A stretch of DNA of 64,000 nucleotides. Source: Streptomyces abyssalis (lineage in GTDB: Bacteria > Actinomycetota > Actinomycetes > Streptomycetales > Streptomycetaceae). The stretch lies in the NCBI RefSeq assembly GCF_001751365.1, contig NZ_LJGT01000038.1:1403540-1467539 (forward strand), in the 5' to 3' direction. The position numbers and the translations under genes were made by a program. Position 1 is the first letter of the stretch. Each line of letters begins with the position of its first letter. The notes beneath the pieces were generated by a model, which was not told the origin of the DNA, did no database searches, and saw only the letters and a list, made by a program, of their open reading frames with translations. Shown here in pieces: positions 55,726 through 64,000 of the stretch.

Positions 55726-57342
55726 ATGTCAGCTGCGATCCAAGAACGTCCGGCCGTGCAGGCGGGCCGCACACCGACGGTGGTGCGGCTGCTGGTACTG
55801 GCCACGTTCGTGGTGATCCTCAACGAGACCATCATGATCAACGCCATTCCGCGGCTGATGGACTCGCTGCGCATCACCGAGCAGTCGGCGCAGTGGGTCA
55901 CCACAGCGTTCATGCTCACCATGGCCGCCGTGATTCCGGTCACAGGCTGGTTCCTGGAAAGGGTCACCACCCGCCAGGCATACGCGATAGCCATGGGTGT
56001 GTTCCTCGCGGGCACCGCCCTGTCGGCCGTCGCGCCGTCCTTCGAGGTGCTGCTGCTGGGCCGGATCGTGCAGGCCGCAGGCACGGCCGTGATGCTGCCC
56101 TTGCTGATGACCTCGTTGATGATCGTGGTGCCGGAGCACGACCGGGGACGGGTGATGGGCAACGTCACCCTGGCGATCTCGGTGGCGCCCGCGCTCGGCC
56201 CCGCCGTGTCCGGGCTGATCCTCCAGGCCGGCTCCTGGCGACTGCTGTTCCTCGTCGTCCTGCCGATCGCGGCTCTGGTGACCGTGTTCGGGCTGCGGAA
56301 GATGGACAACATCAGCGAGCCGCGGGTGAGTTCCATCGACTGGTTCAGCGTGGGCGTGGCGGCACTCGGCTTCGGCGGCCTGGTGTACGGCCTGAGCCTC
56401 TTCGGCGAGGGGGACGGCAGAGTCGGGCTCGGCATCGGCATCGTCGTCGCCGGGGTCGCCGCGATCGCGGTCTTCGTGGTCCGGCAGCTCAAGCTGCAGC
56501 GCACCGGTGTGCCTCTGATGGACATGCGCATCCTCGGGCACCGCACCTACACCCTGTCCCTGGTCCTCATGTCCATCGGCTTCCTGGCGATGCTCGGATC
56601 GATGATCCTGCTGCCGCTGTACCTGCAGAACCTGCGCGGGCTCAGCCCGCTGGAGACCGGCCTGCTGGTCATGCCGGGCGGTCTGGCCATGGGTCTGCTG
56701 GGACCGACCGTCGGGAAGGTGTTCGACCGGTTCGGCAGCAGGCCACTGGTGCTGCCCGGCTCGATCGCCACGCTGCTCGCCCTCGCCGGGTTCACCCAGA
56801 TCTCGATGACGATGCCGTACTGGCAGGTGCTGGGACTGCACGCGCTGCTGATGGTCAGCCTGGCGGCGACGTTCACCCCGGTCTTCACGCTCGGCCTGGG
56901 CGGGCTGCCCCCGCATCTGTACTCGCACGGCAGCTCGATGCTCGGCACGTTGCAGCAAGTCGCCGCGGCGTTCGGGACCGCGCTCGTGGTCACCGTGATG
57001 TCCGCGCGCACCAGCAGCCTGGTCGCCGACGGCGTCGCCGCCGTGCCCGCACAGGTCAGCGGAATGAAGCTGGCCTTCGGCGTCGCGACGGCCCTCGCCG
57101 TGGTGACGATCGTCGTCGCGGCGAGGCTGCCGAACCGGGCCGCGAGCACCGGCACCCACGATCACGGCACCCAGGACCACGGCACTCCGGATCACGGCGT
57201 CCAGGACCACGGCGTCCAGGACCACGGCGTCCAGGACCACGGCAGCCACGATCACAGCAGCGCCGGCACCGTCCTGTCCGCCGACGGAGCGGCAGAGCGG
57301 CAGCACAGCGCAAGCACCGTGAAGGGCGATGAGAGGGCCTGA
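55726..57342 (+). CDS. DHA2-family MFS drug exporter with His-rich tail
   Basis: A 538-residue, 14-helix drug:H+ antiporter of the DHA2 (QacA/LfrA-like) family. 'LATFVVILNETIMINAIPRLMDSL' and 'WVTTAFMLTMAAVIPVTGWF' are helices 1-2, 'LGRIVQAAGTAVMLPLLMT' and 'ISVAPALGPAVSGLI' (motif C) follow. After the last helix (about 480) the tail holds seven copies of a 15-base unit giving G-x-x-D-H, so it is rich in Asp-His and could bind metal. The ATG is set by family length. Probably a stand-alone gene; the substrate is unknown. Confidence 0.9.
   Translation: MSAAIQERPAVQAGRTPTVVRLLVLATFVVILNETIMINAIPRLMDSLRITEQSAQWVTTAFMLTMAAVIPVTGWFLERVTTRQAYAIAMGVFLAGTALSAVAPSFEVLLLGRIVQAAGTAVMLPLLMTSLMIVVPEHDRGRVMGNVTLAISVAPALGPAVSGLILQAGSWRLLFLVVLPIAALVTVFGLRKMDNISEPRVSSIDWFSVGVAALGFGGLVYGLSLFGEGDGRVGLGIGIVVAGVAAIAVFVVRQLKLQRTGVPLMDMRILGHRTYTLSLVLMSIGFLAMLGSMILLPLYLQNLRGLSPLETGLLVMPGGLAMGLLGPTVGKVFDRFGSRPLVLPGSIATLLALAGFTQISMTMPYWQVLGLHALLMVSLAATFTPVFTLGLGGLPPHLYSHGSSMLGTLQQVAAAFGTALVVTVMSARTSSLVADGVAAVPAQVSGMKLAFGVATALAVVTIVVAARLPNRAASTGTHDHGTQDHGTPDHGVQDHGVQDHGVQDHGSHDHSSAGTVLSADGAAERQHSASTVKGDERA
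57151..57255 (+). repeat. seven tandem 15-base units in MFS C-terminus
   Basis: Units of GGCxxxCxxGAyCAC run without a gap. The three middle copies (57196-57210, 57211-57225, 57226-57240) are identical: GGCGTCCAGGACCAC. Each encodes Gly-x-x-Asp-His. The identity of the middle copies suggests recent slippage or unequal exchange, so copy number may vary between strains. Confidence 0.9.
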
Positions 57343-57465
57343 CGGTGGGGGGTGGTGACAGGCCCCCGGAGAATCCACCGGCCAGCAGGCGGGCGACTGC
57401 CGTGACGTGCCTGGAGTATCGGGAGCGCTGATTCCCCCAACCTCACGTCACGAATCGAGGCCACG

Positions 57466-58035
57466 ATGTCGCGCGCTGCGCAACGGAACCGTCCCACCAG
57501 CCGCGCTCGTGCTTCGGGCGGGCCGTGTGCCGTGCCCGGTCTCCAGGTCCCCCCTGCACCCCCTCCAGCGGTGCGCGCCGCATTCACGCTCTGGGCGACG
57601 GCTGTCGCCGCCGGCGTTTTCGAAACGGCCCTGGCGGTGGGCGGGTCGGTGGGCGGCAGCGTCGGCTCCACGGCTGAGATCGCTGGAGGCCTCGCGGTGC
57701 GGGGTGCCGTCTTCACCGCCGCGATCCTGGTCGCGCTGCGGATGCGCCGCGGCCACGGCTGGGCCCGGATCGCTCTGACGCTCGGCCTCGGCGTGGTGGG
57801 TACGGCGTCGATGGTGGTTGAACCGGTCCACGCCCTCGCCCAGGGCAGCAGCACCATCGGCGAGGAGCTGGCGCAGGCCGGGGCCATGGACCTCGCCTTC
57901 GGGGCCTGCCGGGTGCTGCACGTGGCTGCCGTGCTCTCGGCCGTGGTTCTGATGTTCCTCCCCGCGGCCAACGGCTACTTCCGGCGCAGCCGTTCCGGCC
58001 GTGCCGTACCTGCGGGCAGCGGCACGCAGGCCTGA
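57466..58035 (+). CDS. four-helix membrane protein
   Basis: A 189-residue membrane protein. After a basic head with a Pro run, helices are 'FTLWATAVAAGVFETALAV', 'GGLAVRGAVFTAAILVALRM', 'IALTLGLGVVGTASMVVEPVHAL' and 'VLHVAAVLSAVVLMFLPAA'. The arrangement recalls small DUF-type membrane proteins found near transporters. It precedes an MMPL gene by 188 bases; a link to it is not shown. ATG 57466. Confidence 0.78.
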   Translation: MSRAAQRNRPTSRARASGGPCAVPGLQVPPAPPPAVRAAFTLWATAVAAGVFETALAVGGSVGGSVGSTAEIAGGLAVRGAVFTAAILVALRMRRGHGWARIALTLGLGVVGTASMVVEPVHALAQGSSTIGEELAQAGAMDLAFGACRVLHVAAVLSAVVLMFLPAANGYFRRSRSGRAVPAGSGTQA

Positions 58036-58223
58036 CGAGTCCCCCGGCTCAGTCCGACCCCGGCGCCCTCGCGGGGTCGTACCGTTCGGACGGCACGCCC
58101 CTGTGCGGGGGCCGGCACCCTGTGCGGGGCCCGGCACCACCCGCGGGGTCCACCGGACGGTGGACGCAAGGTGCAACCGGACGATGCTGTCGGGCAGATG
58201 CCCTGGCCGGACAGGCTTTCCCC

Positions 58224-60473
58224 ATGAACGAACTTCCTGTGCGTGCTGCCCGTTGGAGCGCCCTGCACCCGTGGCGCGCGATCATCGGCTGGCTGGTGTT
58301 CGTGGTCCTCTGCCTGGGCACGGGCATCGCGGTCGGCACCAACAGCGCGACCACCGAGGACTTCCGGATCGGCGAGGCAGGCCGTGCCGAGGCGATCGCG
58401 GCCGAGGGAGGCGTGCAACGCAAGCCCGTCGAGCAGGTGTTGCTCTCCGCCAGATCCGGCGACTTGGACGAGGCAGCAGCCAAGGACGCCGCACGGGACC
58501 TGACCGCCCGGATGAGCCGTCTGCCCGAGGTGGAGAGGGTGGCGCCTCCCCGGATGTCGGCCGGCGGAGACGTGCTGCTGGTCGAAGTGACGATGACCGG
58601 CGACGAGTTGGACGCCAAGAAGAACGTCGGCCCGCTGCTCGCCCGGACCGGAGCGGTGCAGAAGGACCACCCCGGTCTGCTGGTGGAGGAGACCGGAAGT
58701 GCCTCTGTCGGCAAGGGAGTCGATGCCCAGCGCAGCAGCGATCTTGCGCTCTCCGAGAAGATCGCCCTGCCGGTCACGCTCGTCACCCTGCTGATCGTCT
58801 TCGGGTCCGTGCTGCTGGCCGCGGTGCCGTTGCTGCTGGCGCTGTCCTCGATCGCCGCGGCCATGGGCCTGTCGATGGTGGTTTCCCACATCTCGCCGGA
58901 CGCGGGTGTCGGTACCAACGTCATCCTGCTGATCGGTCTTGCAGTCGGTGTCGACTACACGCTCTTCTATCTCAAGCGGGAACGGGAGGAACGGGCCCGG
59001 TCCGAGGGCCGCCTCGGACCGGACGCCCTGGTGGAGCTGGCGGCGGCGACCTCGGGCCGGGCGATCGTGGTCTCCGGGCTCGCGGTCGCGGCCTCCACCG
59101 CCACGCTGTACCTCGCTTCCGACGTCATCTTCTCCTCGCTGGCCACCGGCACCATCGTGGTCGTCCTGGTCGCCGTGGCCAGCTCGCTGACCGTGCTGCC
59201 GGCGCTGCTGGTCAAGACCGCCCAGCGGGCGGAGCGACGGGTGGAACGACGCAGGCGGAAGAGTGCCGCCGGCCTTGGCGGCGCGGCCGCGGCGGTACGC
59301 GGAAGGCGCAGGCAGCGGCGGACGCGGGAGAGCGGCAACGGACGTGTATGGGCCGTGCTGATGCGGCCCGCCGCCACGCGCCCGGCCGCCACCCTGTGCC
59401 TCGCCGGAGCCCTCATGTTCTCCCTCGCCGCCCCCGTGCTGGGACTGAACATCACCGAGATGAGCCGGGACACGCACTCCCGCGCCATCCCCGCCATGCA
59501 GACGTATGACCGGCTGCACGTGGCCTTCCCGGAGTTGCGGGTCACGCACCAGGTCGTGCTGCGGACCGAGCAAGGCAGTACGGGCGTGGTGAAGCGGGCG
59601 CTGGAGGAACTCGGCCGACGTGCCCAGGCAGAACCGCTGTTCACCGGGGAACCCCGGCTGCGGACGTCCGAGGACGGCCGTACCGGTTCACTGGAGTTGT
59701 CGGTCCCGCACCGGGGCGACTCCGAGAAGGCCAAGGCGTCCTTGAACCTCCTCCGGGACCACTACGTGCCCGCGACCACCGGCCGCATCCCCGGCGCGGA
59801 AGTGGGCGTGAGTGGTGACGTCGCCCGCTACGCCGACTATCCGGCTCATCAGAACAGCAAACTGCCGTTGGTCATCGGGACGTTGCTGCTGGTCACCTTC
59901 GCGATGACGGTGCTGGCCTTCCGCTCGGTGGTGCTCGGGCTGCTCGGCGTCGTGCTCAACCTGCTGTCCGCCGCGGCGGCGCTCGGCCTGCTGGTCCTGG
60001 TCTTCCAGGGCACCTGGGCGGAGGGGCTGCTCGGCTTCACCTCCACGGGGTCGATCGGTTCGCGGGTGCCGCTGTTCCTGTTCGTGATCCTGTTCGGGCT
60101 CTCGATGGACTACCAGGTGTTCGTGGTGAGCCGGATCAGGGAGGCGGCGCTGGACGGCGTACCCACCCGCAAGGCGGTCCTCGACGGAATGAGCAGTTCG
60201 GCGAGTGTGGTGACCAGCGCGGCCGTTGTGATGGTCACCGTCTTCGCCGGCTTCGTAGCCCTGCATCTGATCGAGATGAAGCAGATCGGCTTCGTGCTGG
60301 CAGCGGGCGTACTCCTGGACGCCTTCGTCGTGCGGATCATGATCCTGCCGTCGGCGATGCTGCTGCTCGGGAAGGCCAGTTGGTGGCCTTCGCGGGGTGC
60401 GAGCCGGGGCCGCCCCGTTCCTCCCCTCTCATCCGGCGGGGACTCCGACTCCGTACCCGTCGGCGTACGTTGA
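58224..60473 (+). CDS. MMPL-family (RND) membrane transporter
   Basis: A 749-residue RND/MMPL transporter. 'LHPWRAIIGWLVFVVLCLGTGI' is helix 1. Helices 2-6 contain 'LALSSIAAAMGLSMVVSHI' and 'IGLAVGVDYTLFYLKREREER' (blocks), with the Gly-x-Asp-Tyr motif of proton relay; the second half repeats it as 'LFGLSMDYQVFVVSRIREA'. It has two extracytoplasmic domains (about 40-170 and 430-550). Members export lipids or drugs. A two-component system follows after a five-base gap, so it may control expression. The ATG has no strong ribosome site. Confidence 0.92.
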   Translation: MNELPVRAARWSALHPWRAIIGWLVFVVLCLGTGIAVGTNSATTEDFRIGEAGRAEAIAAEGGVQRKPVEQVLLSARSGDLDEAAAKDAARDLTARMSRLPEVERVAPPRMSAGGDVLLVEVTMTGDELDAKKNVGPLLARTGAVQKDHPGLLVEETGSASVGKGVDAQRSSDLALSEKIALPVTLVTLLIVFGSVLLAAVPLLLALSSIAAAMGLSMVVSHISPDAGVGTNVILLIGLAVGVDYTLFYLKREREERARSEGRLGPDALVELAAATSGRAIVVSGLAVAASTATLYLASDVIFSSLATGTIVVVLVAVASSLTVLPALLVKTAQRAERRVERRRRKSAAGLGGAAAAVRGRRRQRRTRESGNGRVWAVLMRPAATRPAATLCLAGALMFSLAAPVLGLNITEMSRDTHSRAIPAMQTYDRLHVAFPELRVTHQVVLRTEQGSTGVVKRALEELGRRAQAEPLFTGEPRLRTSEDGRTGSLELSVPHRGDSEKAKASLNLLRDHYVPATTGRIPGAEVGVSGDVARYADYPAHQNSKLPLVIGTLLLVTFAMTVLAFRSVVLGLLGVVLNLLSAAAALGLLVLVFQGTWAEGLLGFTSTGSIGSRVPLFLFVILFGLSMDYQVFVVSRIREAALDGVPTRKAVLDGMSSSASVVTSAAVVMVTVFAGFVALHLIEMKQIGFVLAAGVLLDAFVVRIMILPSAMLLLGKASWWPSRGASRGRPVPPLSSGGDSDSVPVGVR

Positions 60474-60478
60474 GTGCC

Positions 60479-60820
60479 ATGAAGACATGGACGAGGGCCG
60501 GCAGCCGTGAGAACTCCTTGGGCGGCGGAGCTCTCGGCCATTCCGCGGACCCGTTCTGGACCAAGGCGCTCCGCCAGTGGAACGCGGTGTGCTGGGTGCT
60601 GTTCGGAGCGATGTTCGTCGGAGTCGCGGTGATGGACCACCCCGGCGGTGAGAAGCACTGGGCGATGGCGGTGCTGGGCTGCGTGGTCCTCTGCTACTCG
60701 TCCTGGACCGGTTCCCGGGCAACCCGGTCGTGCGCCCGCACACGTATCTGTGGGTGCTCGTGCTGGGCCTGGGCGCGATCTCGTACCTGCGCAGCGGCTA
60801 TGCGGCGCTGTTCATCGTGA
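60479..60820 (+). pseudogene. N-terminal part of histidine kinase in a shifted frame
   Basis: From ATG 60479 the frame gives 'MKTWTRAGSRENSL', an aromatic helix 'AVCWVLFGAMFVGVAVMD' and 'HWAMAVLGCVVLCYS', the usual first two membrane helices of this kinase type. Near 60697-60705 it then turns into noise (Ser/Arg/Cys-rich), while the -1 frame takes over with 'LDRFPGNPVVRPHTYLWVL'. One base appears to be missing. The 5' part and the downstream kinase ORF are thus one gene, broken by mutation or a base-call error. There is no slippery heptamer. Confidence 0.6.
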
Positions 60821-61710
60821 CCCTGCCGCACTTCTGGCTGTTCGGCAGGACCGTGCGGGCCTCGATGGGCTTCATCGGGCTGGCCACCCTCGGTACGCTG
60901 ACCGGCACTCTCCAACGGCAGGGCTGGAGTCCGGAGTTCCTCGGGTCCACTCTCGTCTCCACGCTGGTGGTGGTCGCCGCCGGTGTCCTGATGGGGCTGT
61001 GGGTGCATGCCGTTGTCGCGCAGAGCGGTGAACGGGCCCGTCTGATCGAGGAATTGGAACAGGCACAGCTCCAACTGTCGGAGGCACACCAGCTCCAGGG
61101 CGCCGCCGATGAACGCGAACGCATGGCACGCGAGATCCACGACACGCTCGCGCAGGGGTTCGCGTCCATCATCGTGCTCGCCGAAGCAGCACGGGAAGGA
61201 CTGGAGACGGACACGGGCCGTAGCGCGCAGCAGCTGCGTTCGATCGAGAGCACCGCACGGGAGAACCTCGCCGAGGCACGCGAACTCGTCGGCTCCGCCC
61301 AGCAGAACAGTACGGCCGTAGGCTCTGTGGACGAGACGCTGCGAAGGACCCTCGACCGGTTCGCGGAGGACACCGGGCTCACGGTTCTCGCCGATCTGGC
61401 AGACACCGAGTGCGACCAGCCCACCAGGATCGCCCTGCTGCGCTGCACGCAGGAGTCGCTGGCCAACGTTCGCAAGCACGCCGCTGCCTCCACCGTGAGC
61501 GCCGTCCTCATGCGCCGGCCCTTCGGGCTGGAACTGGAGATCACCGACGACGGCACCGGCTTCGCGGTCGGTGAGTCGCAGGGCTTCGGCCTCGACGGCA
61601 TGCGCAAACGCCTCGCCGAACTGGGCGGCCGGCTCACCGTCACCAGCTCGGTGGGCGACGGCACACGCGTCCTGGCCATGATTCCCACGGAGAACGGGAC
61701 CCCCGGATGA
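60730..61710 (+). CDS. two-component sensor histidine kinase (NarL type, C-terminal ORF)
   Basis: A 326-residue kinase part. Three hydrophobic helices (about 5-95) precede a HisKA_3 dimerisation domain with 'MAREIHDTLAQGFASIIV' (His137) and an HATPase domain with 'RCTQESLANVRKHA' (N box), 'ITDDGTGF' and 'GFGLDGMRKRLAELGG'. GTG 60730 has no ribosome site and looks like an internal codon of a longer gene whose first part starts at 60479 in another frame. The stop overlaps the response-regulator ATG. Signal unknown; adjacency to an MMPL exporter suggests it senses that exporter's substrate or envelope stress. Confidence 0.88.
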   Translation: MRPHTYLWVLVLGLGAISYLRSGYAALFIVTLPHFWLFGRTVRASMGFIGLATLGTLTGTLQRQGWSPEFLGSTLVSTLVVVAAGVLMGLWVHAVVAQSGERARLIEELEQAQLQLSEAHQLQGAADERERMAREIHDTLAQGFASIIVLAEAAREGLETDTGRSAQQLRSIESTARENLAEARELVGSAQQNSTAVGSVDETLRRTLDRFAEDTGLTVLADLADTECDQPTRIALLRCTQESLANVRKHAAASTVSAVLMRRPFGLELEITDDGTGFAVGESQGFGLDGMRKRLAELGGRLTVTSSVGDGTRVLAMIPTENGTPG

Positions 61711-62366
61711 CCAGCGGCGCAACCACCGGCCTGAACGGCGAGAAGATTCGCATCATCGTGGTGGACGACCACACGGTGATGCGTGCGGGGGTCGTCGCAC
61801 TGCTCGCCTCGGAACCCACGATCGAGATCGTCGGCGAAGCGGAGAACGGCGTGGCCGCCCTCGAACTCGTCGACCGCCACACACCCGATGTGGCCCTGAT
61901 CGACCTGCGGATGCCTGTCCTCGACGGGGTCGAGACCACCACCCGGATCGCCGCCACGCATCCGCGGACCCGGGTGCTGATCCTCACGACGTACGACACC
62001 GACGCCGAGATCGAACGCGGCGTCGAGGCCGGCGCCATCGGCTACCTGCTCAAGGACACGAGCCGGGACCAGCTCGTCGACGCGATCCACGCGGCGTCGC
62101 GCGGGGAGACCGTACTGGCGCCGCGGGTCGCCGAGAAGCTCGTGGCCCGGATGCGGCAGCCCGCCCACGTTCCGCTGACGGCACGCGAGTCCGACGTGCT
62201 GAGCGCGGTGGCCGACGGGCTGACGAACGCGGAGATCGGGACGCGGCTGGTGATCGCGGAGGCCACCGTCAAGACTCATCTGCTGCGGCTGTTCGCCAAG
62301 TTGGACGTCAACGACAGGACGCATGCCGTGGTGGTCGCCCTGGAGCGGGGGCTGCTGCGCCGTTGA
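61707..62366 (+). CDS. NarL/LuxR-family response regulator
   Basis: A 219-residue response regulator. The receiver has acidic pair Asp20-Asp21, phospho-acceptor Asp66 ('VALIDLRMP'), Thr-switch and Lys in 'IGYLLKDTS'. The C-terminal LuxR-type helix-turn-helix reads 'LTARESDVLSAVADGLTNAEIGTRLVIAEATVKTHLLRLFAKL' (in blocks). It overlaps the kinase gene by four bases and follows the MMPL gene, its probable target. Confidence 0.95.
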   Translation: MTSGATTGLNGEKIRIIVVDDHTVMRAGVVALLASEPTIEIVGEAENGVAALELVDRHTPDVALIDLRMPVLDGVETTTRIAATHPRTRVLILTTYDTDAEIERGVEAGAIGYLLKDTSRDQLVDAIHAASRGETVLAPRVAEKLVARMRQPAHVPLTARESDVLSAVADGLTNAEIGTRLVIAEATVKTHLLRLFAKLDVNDRTHAVVVALERGLLRR

Positions 62367-62662
62367 GTCATGCGCGCATCCGGGCTTCGGACAGCCGGTC
62401 GCGCTGGCCATCCGGAGCACTTCAATGGCCCGCGCGGGTGATTATTCAGATTTTTATGGTATCGAATACGCCGCCCGTGGAATTGTCGATTCGAAACGGG
62501 CAGTTGCGTCCATCGATTTGAGGGTTTCACCAATCCCGCATGATTCCCAAGAGATCTGTACCCCCGGGATTTCCATGCATGAGGTTCGCGACGGAGGCAG
62601 TCCGGAAAGGCCGGACTGCCTTTTCTGGGTGGCATTCACACGCACAGAACAGGAGCGAAGGA
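62367..62662 (+). promoter_or_regulatory. AT-rich leader region of secreted-protein gene
   Basis: The region has an unusually AT-rich part (about 62440-62560, with TTATTCAGATTTTTATGG) in GC-rich surroundings, a possible promoter site, an inverted repeat GCCCGT/ACGGGC (62473-62478, 62496-62501), and then a perfect terminator hairpin 39 bases before the start codon. The order suggests that a transcript begun in the AT-rich part meets the terminator before the gene. Confidence 0.5.
62596..62624 (+). terminator. canonical intrinsic terminator in a leader
   Basis: GGCAGTCCGG, loop AAAGG, CCGGACTGCC and TTTT: a perfect ten-pair stem with a T-tract, which is rare in this type of genome. It could end the MMPL-kinase-regulator operon (stop 230 bases upstream) or act as an attenuator for the secreted-protein gene that starts 38 bases downstream. 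Confidence 0.8.
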
Positions 62663-63217
62663 ATGGGACTTGAGGTCAGGACTCCACGACGCAATGGGCG
62701 GTCCAAGCGCATCACTTGGGCCGCGAGAGGTGTTTCCGTGATGGCCGGAACCGTGATCGTCGGCGTTCTCATCGCGTCGCCCGCGGTCGCCCACAGCAGC
62801 ATTCCCGCCGACAAGCCGGTTCCCCCGAACACGAGTGCCTCGAATGTCGCCAAAACACCCGCCAAGGGGCTCGGCGAGCACGAAAAGAAGAAGCAGCAGA
62901 AGATCGTGCGGGCCGTCGTGAATTCCGAGGGGAACCTCGTGAAGAGGCAGAGTTTCGGAGCCGCGTCAGCCACCAGGGTCGGTACGTCCACGGGCACGTA
63001 CCAGGTCTGCTTCGACGTGCCGGTCAACAAGGGCACCTACGTCGCAAGCATCGGGCTCCCCGGGAACGTCGGCACTTCGGCTCCCGGTGAGATCACCGTC
63101 GTGGGCCGGATCGGCACCGACAACTGCCTGTTCATTCAGACGTACAACTCCGAAGGAGTGCTGGCGGACCGCGGCTTCCATGTGACCGTGGCGTACTCCC
63201 AGGAGCGGCGCCGGTAA
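62663..63217 (+). CDS. secreted protein, function unknown
   Basis: A 184-residue exported protein. Basic N-terminus with RR-NGRSKR, hydrophobic core 'VSVMAGTVIVGVLIASPAVA', cleavage after AVA. The mature part begins HSSIPADKP, has a Lys/Gln-rich helix 'LGEHEKKKQQKIVRAVVNSEG', then a beta-rich domain with two Cys ('YQVCFDVPVNKGTYVASIGLPG' in blocks, 'TDNCLFIQTYN'), which resembles small C1q/jelly-roll-type surface proteins, though I cannot name a family. ATG 62663 has AGGAG ahead and GAAGGA closer by. Confidence 0.8.
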   Translation: MGLEVRTPRRNGRSKRITWAARGVSVMAGTVIVGVLIASPAVAHSSIPADKPVPPNTSASNVAKTPAKGLGEHEKKKQQKIVRAVVNSEGNLVKRQSFGAASATRVGTSTGTYQVCFDVPVNKGTYVASIGLPGNVGTSAPGEITVVGRIGTDNCLFIQTYNSEGVLADRGFHVTVAYSQERRR

Positions 63218-63314
63218 CGGCGGATCACCGGCAACTCGGCCCCCGACCAGGCAAGTCGGCCGGGGGCTGTTGCATGCGCTGCTCTCGGCCGACGACCGTG
63301 GTTCCCCGTGGTCT

Positions 63315-64000
63315 CTATGAACAGCCGTACCGGAGGGGGCCGTTCTCCAGGGCATGGCCGGCGGTGGACCGGAGGGCCGAGACCAGGGGCTTGTCGCGGT
63401 TCTTGGGGAGCCAGGCCAGGACTGCCGTCCACGGTGGGAGGTCCTTGACGTCGACGTACGTGATGCCGGGGCGAGGATAGAGAGTGCCGGCGGAGACGGG
63501 GGGTAGCTGGATGCCCTCGCCCAGGGCGATGACGGCGAGGGCGTCTTCGTAGTCGGCGACTTCGTGGGCGGTGTAGCACACGGGTGTGCCGTCGGGACGG
63601 GGGTCGGCCGCCCAGAAGTCACGCCAGTTCTTGGGGATGGCTGGGGACCAGCCGATGACGGGGCGGTGCCTCAGGTCGGCGAGGGTCAACGCGTCGCGCT
63701 CGGCGAGAGGGTCGGTGCTTGCCAGAGCGGCGCAGCGGCAACCCGTGACCAGGGGGAGGGTCTGGACGTCGGGAGGCACGGGCTGGAAGAGGAAGGCGGC
63801 GTCGACATCCTCGTCGAGCAGGGCGCGGGGGGACTCGGCGAAATCGTGGCGACGGACCCGGATGTCGAGGCCGGGCACGCTGCGACGCAGCTCCTCCAGG
63901 ACGGCCGGGATGGGCGCCAGGGTCGTGACGGCTCCGAATGAGCCGATGGTGAGCCGGCCGGCGGGGGCGTGGAGCCGGCGTGCCGCGTCGTGCAGGCTGT
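63315..64000 (-). CDS. LysR-family regulator, 5' end outside the window
   Basis: The frame stays open to the window edge. It shows the LysR effector domain: 'RLTIGSFGAVTTLAPIPAVLEELRR' (first strand-helix), 'LDIRVRRHDFAES', 'EDVDAAFLFQPVPPD', 'ALASTDPLAERD', 'IALGEGIQLPPVSAGTLYPRPGITYVDV' (blocks). The helix-turn-helix lies beyond base 64000. Stop TAG at 63317-63315. No target gene is visible; the gene is on the opposite strand to the secreted protein and convergent with it. Confidence 0.85.
   Translation of the reverse strand, partial: SLHDAARRLHAPAGRLTIGSFGAVTTLAPIPAVLEELRRSVPGLDIRVRRHDFAESPRALLDEDVDAAFLFQPVPPDVQTLPLVTGCRCAALASTDPLAERDALTLADLRHRPVIGWSPAIPKNWRDFWAADPRPDGTPVCYTAHEVADYEDALAVIALGEGIQLPPVSAGTLYPRPGITYVDVKDLPPWTAVLAWLPKNRDKPLVSALRSTAGHALENGPLRYGCS

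Noticed and set aside
60690..60706. Programmed -1 frameshift in the kinase gene
   Set aside because: No X-XXY-YYZ heptamer and no adjacent pseudoknot that I can see; mutation or base error is simpler.

Overview
The window is high-GC DNA with third-position G/C bias, frequent GTG starts, 4-base ATGA/GTGA gene overlaps and typical actinobacterial families: a conservon, an ask-asd pair, RsbW-like ATPases, DUF6233, F420-type LLM oxidoreductases and Tat lipoproteins. It reads as a chromosomal segment of a Streptomyces or close relative. I see no rRNA, tRNA, CRISPR array, transposase or prophage. A few decayed ORF pieces lie near 38.2-38.5 kb and 41.8 kb.

Layout. 0-2.1 kb: two SRPBCC proteins, one coupled to an ArsR repressor with a palindromic operator. 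2.4-4.9 kb: aspartokinase (with an internal start for a separate regulatory subunit) and aspartate-semialdehyde dehydrogenase. 5-9.1 kb: an APH-fold kinase, a sigma factor and its coupled, very low-complexity membrane partner. 9.3-13.3 kb: SURF1, an S9 peptidase and a Tat lipoprotein. 13.5-22.2 kb (minus strand): the main locus, a conservon (cvnA-B-C-D) translationally coupled to a P450 that lacks the ExxR motif, followed by a class I terpene cyclase, a second P450 and a LysR regulator. 23-26 kb: two coupled SPFH (flotillin/stomatin-like) membrane proteins. 26-31.6 kb: an LLM oxidoreductase, a cutinase/polyester-hydrolase-like lipase and an IclR / aromatic-acid permease / 4-hydroxybenzoate hydroxylase set. 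31.8-35.7 kb: DinB, VOC, deaminase, GNAT and an APH(6)-like antibiotic kinase.

35.8-41.7 kb: a secreted pyroglutamyl-peptidase homologue with Ser in place of the catalytic Cys, a lipoprotein, and a divergent RsbW-like ATPase / XRE regulator module with tiny coupled proteins. 42-49.4 kb: a 1348-residue XRE-ATPase-WD40 protein (14 repeats) divergent from a GH16 glucanase operon whose leader carries a strong hairpin. 49.5-53.7 kb: AhpD-like protein, TetR with two palindromic operators, a beta-hydroxyacid dehydrogenase and a C69-type dipeptidase without the usual Cys. 54-64 kb: an APH-fold kinase, DUF6233, a DHA2 drug exporter with a His-rich repeat tail, an MMPL transporter with a two-component system (kinase apparently frameshifted), a secreted protein behind a leader terminator, and a LysR gene cut by the window end.

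The most coherent multi-gene system is the conservon-terpene locus. The CvnA-D membrane complex (sensor ATPase, roadblock, DUF742, small GTPase) sits in one transcription unit with a P450, and upstream of what looks like a small terpene-oxidation pathway. The product cannot be deduced from sequence.
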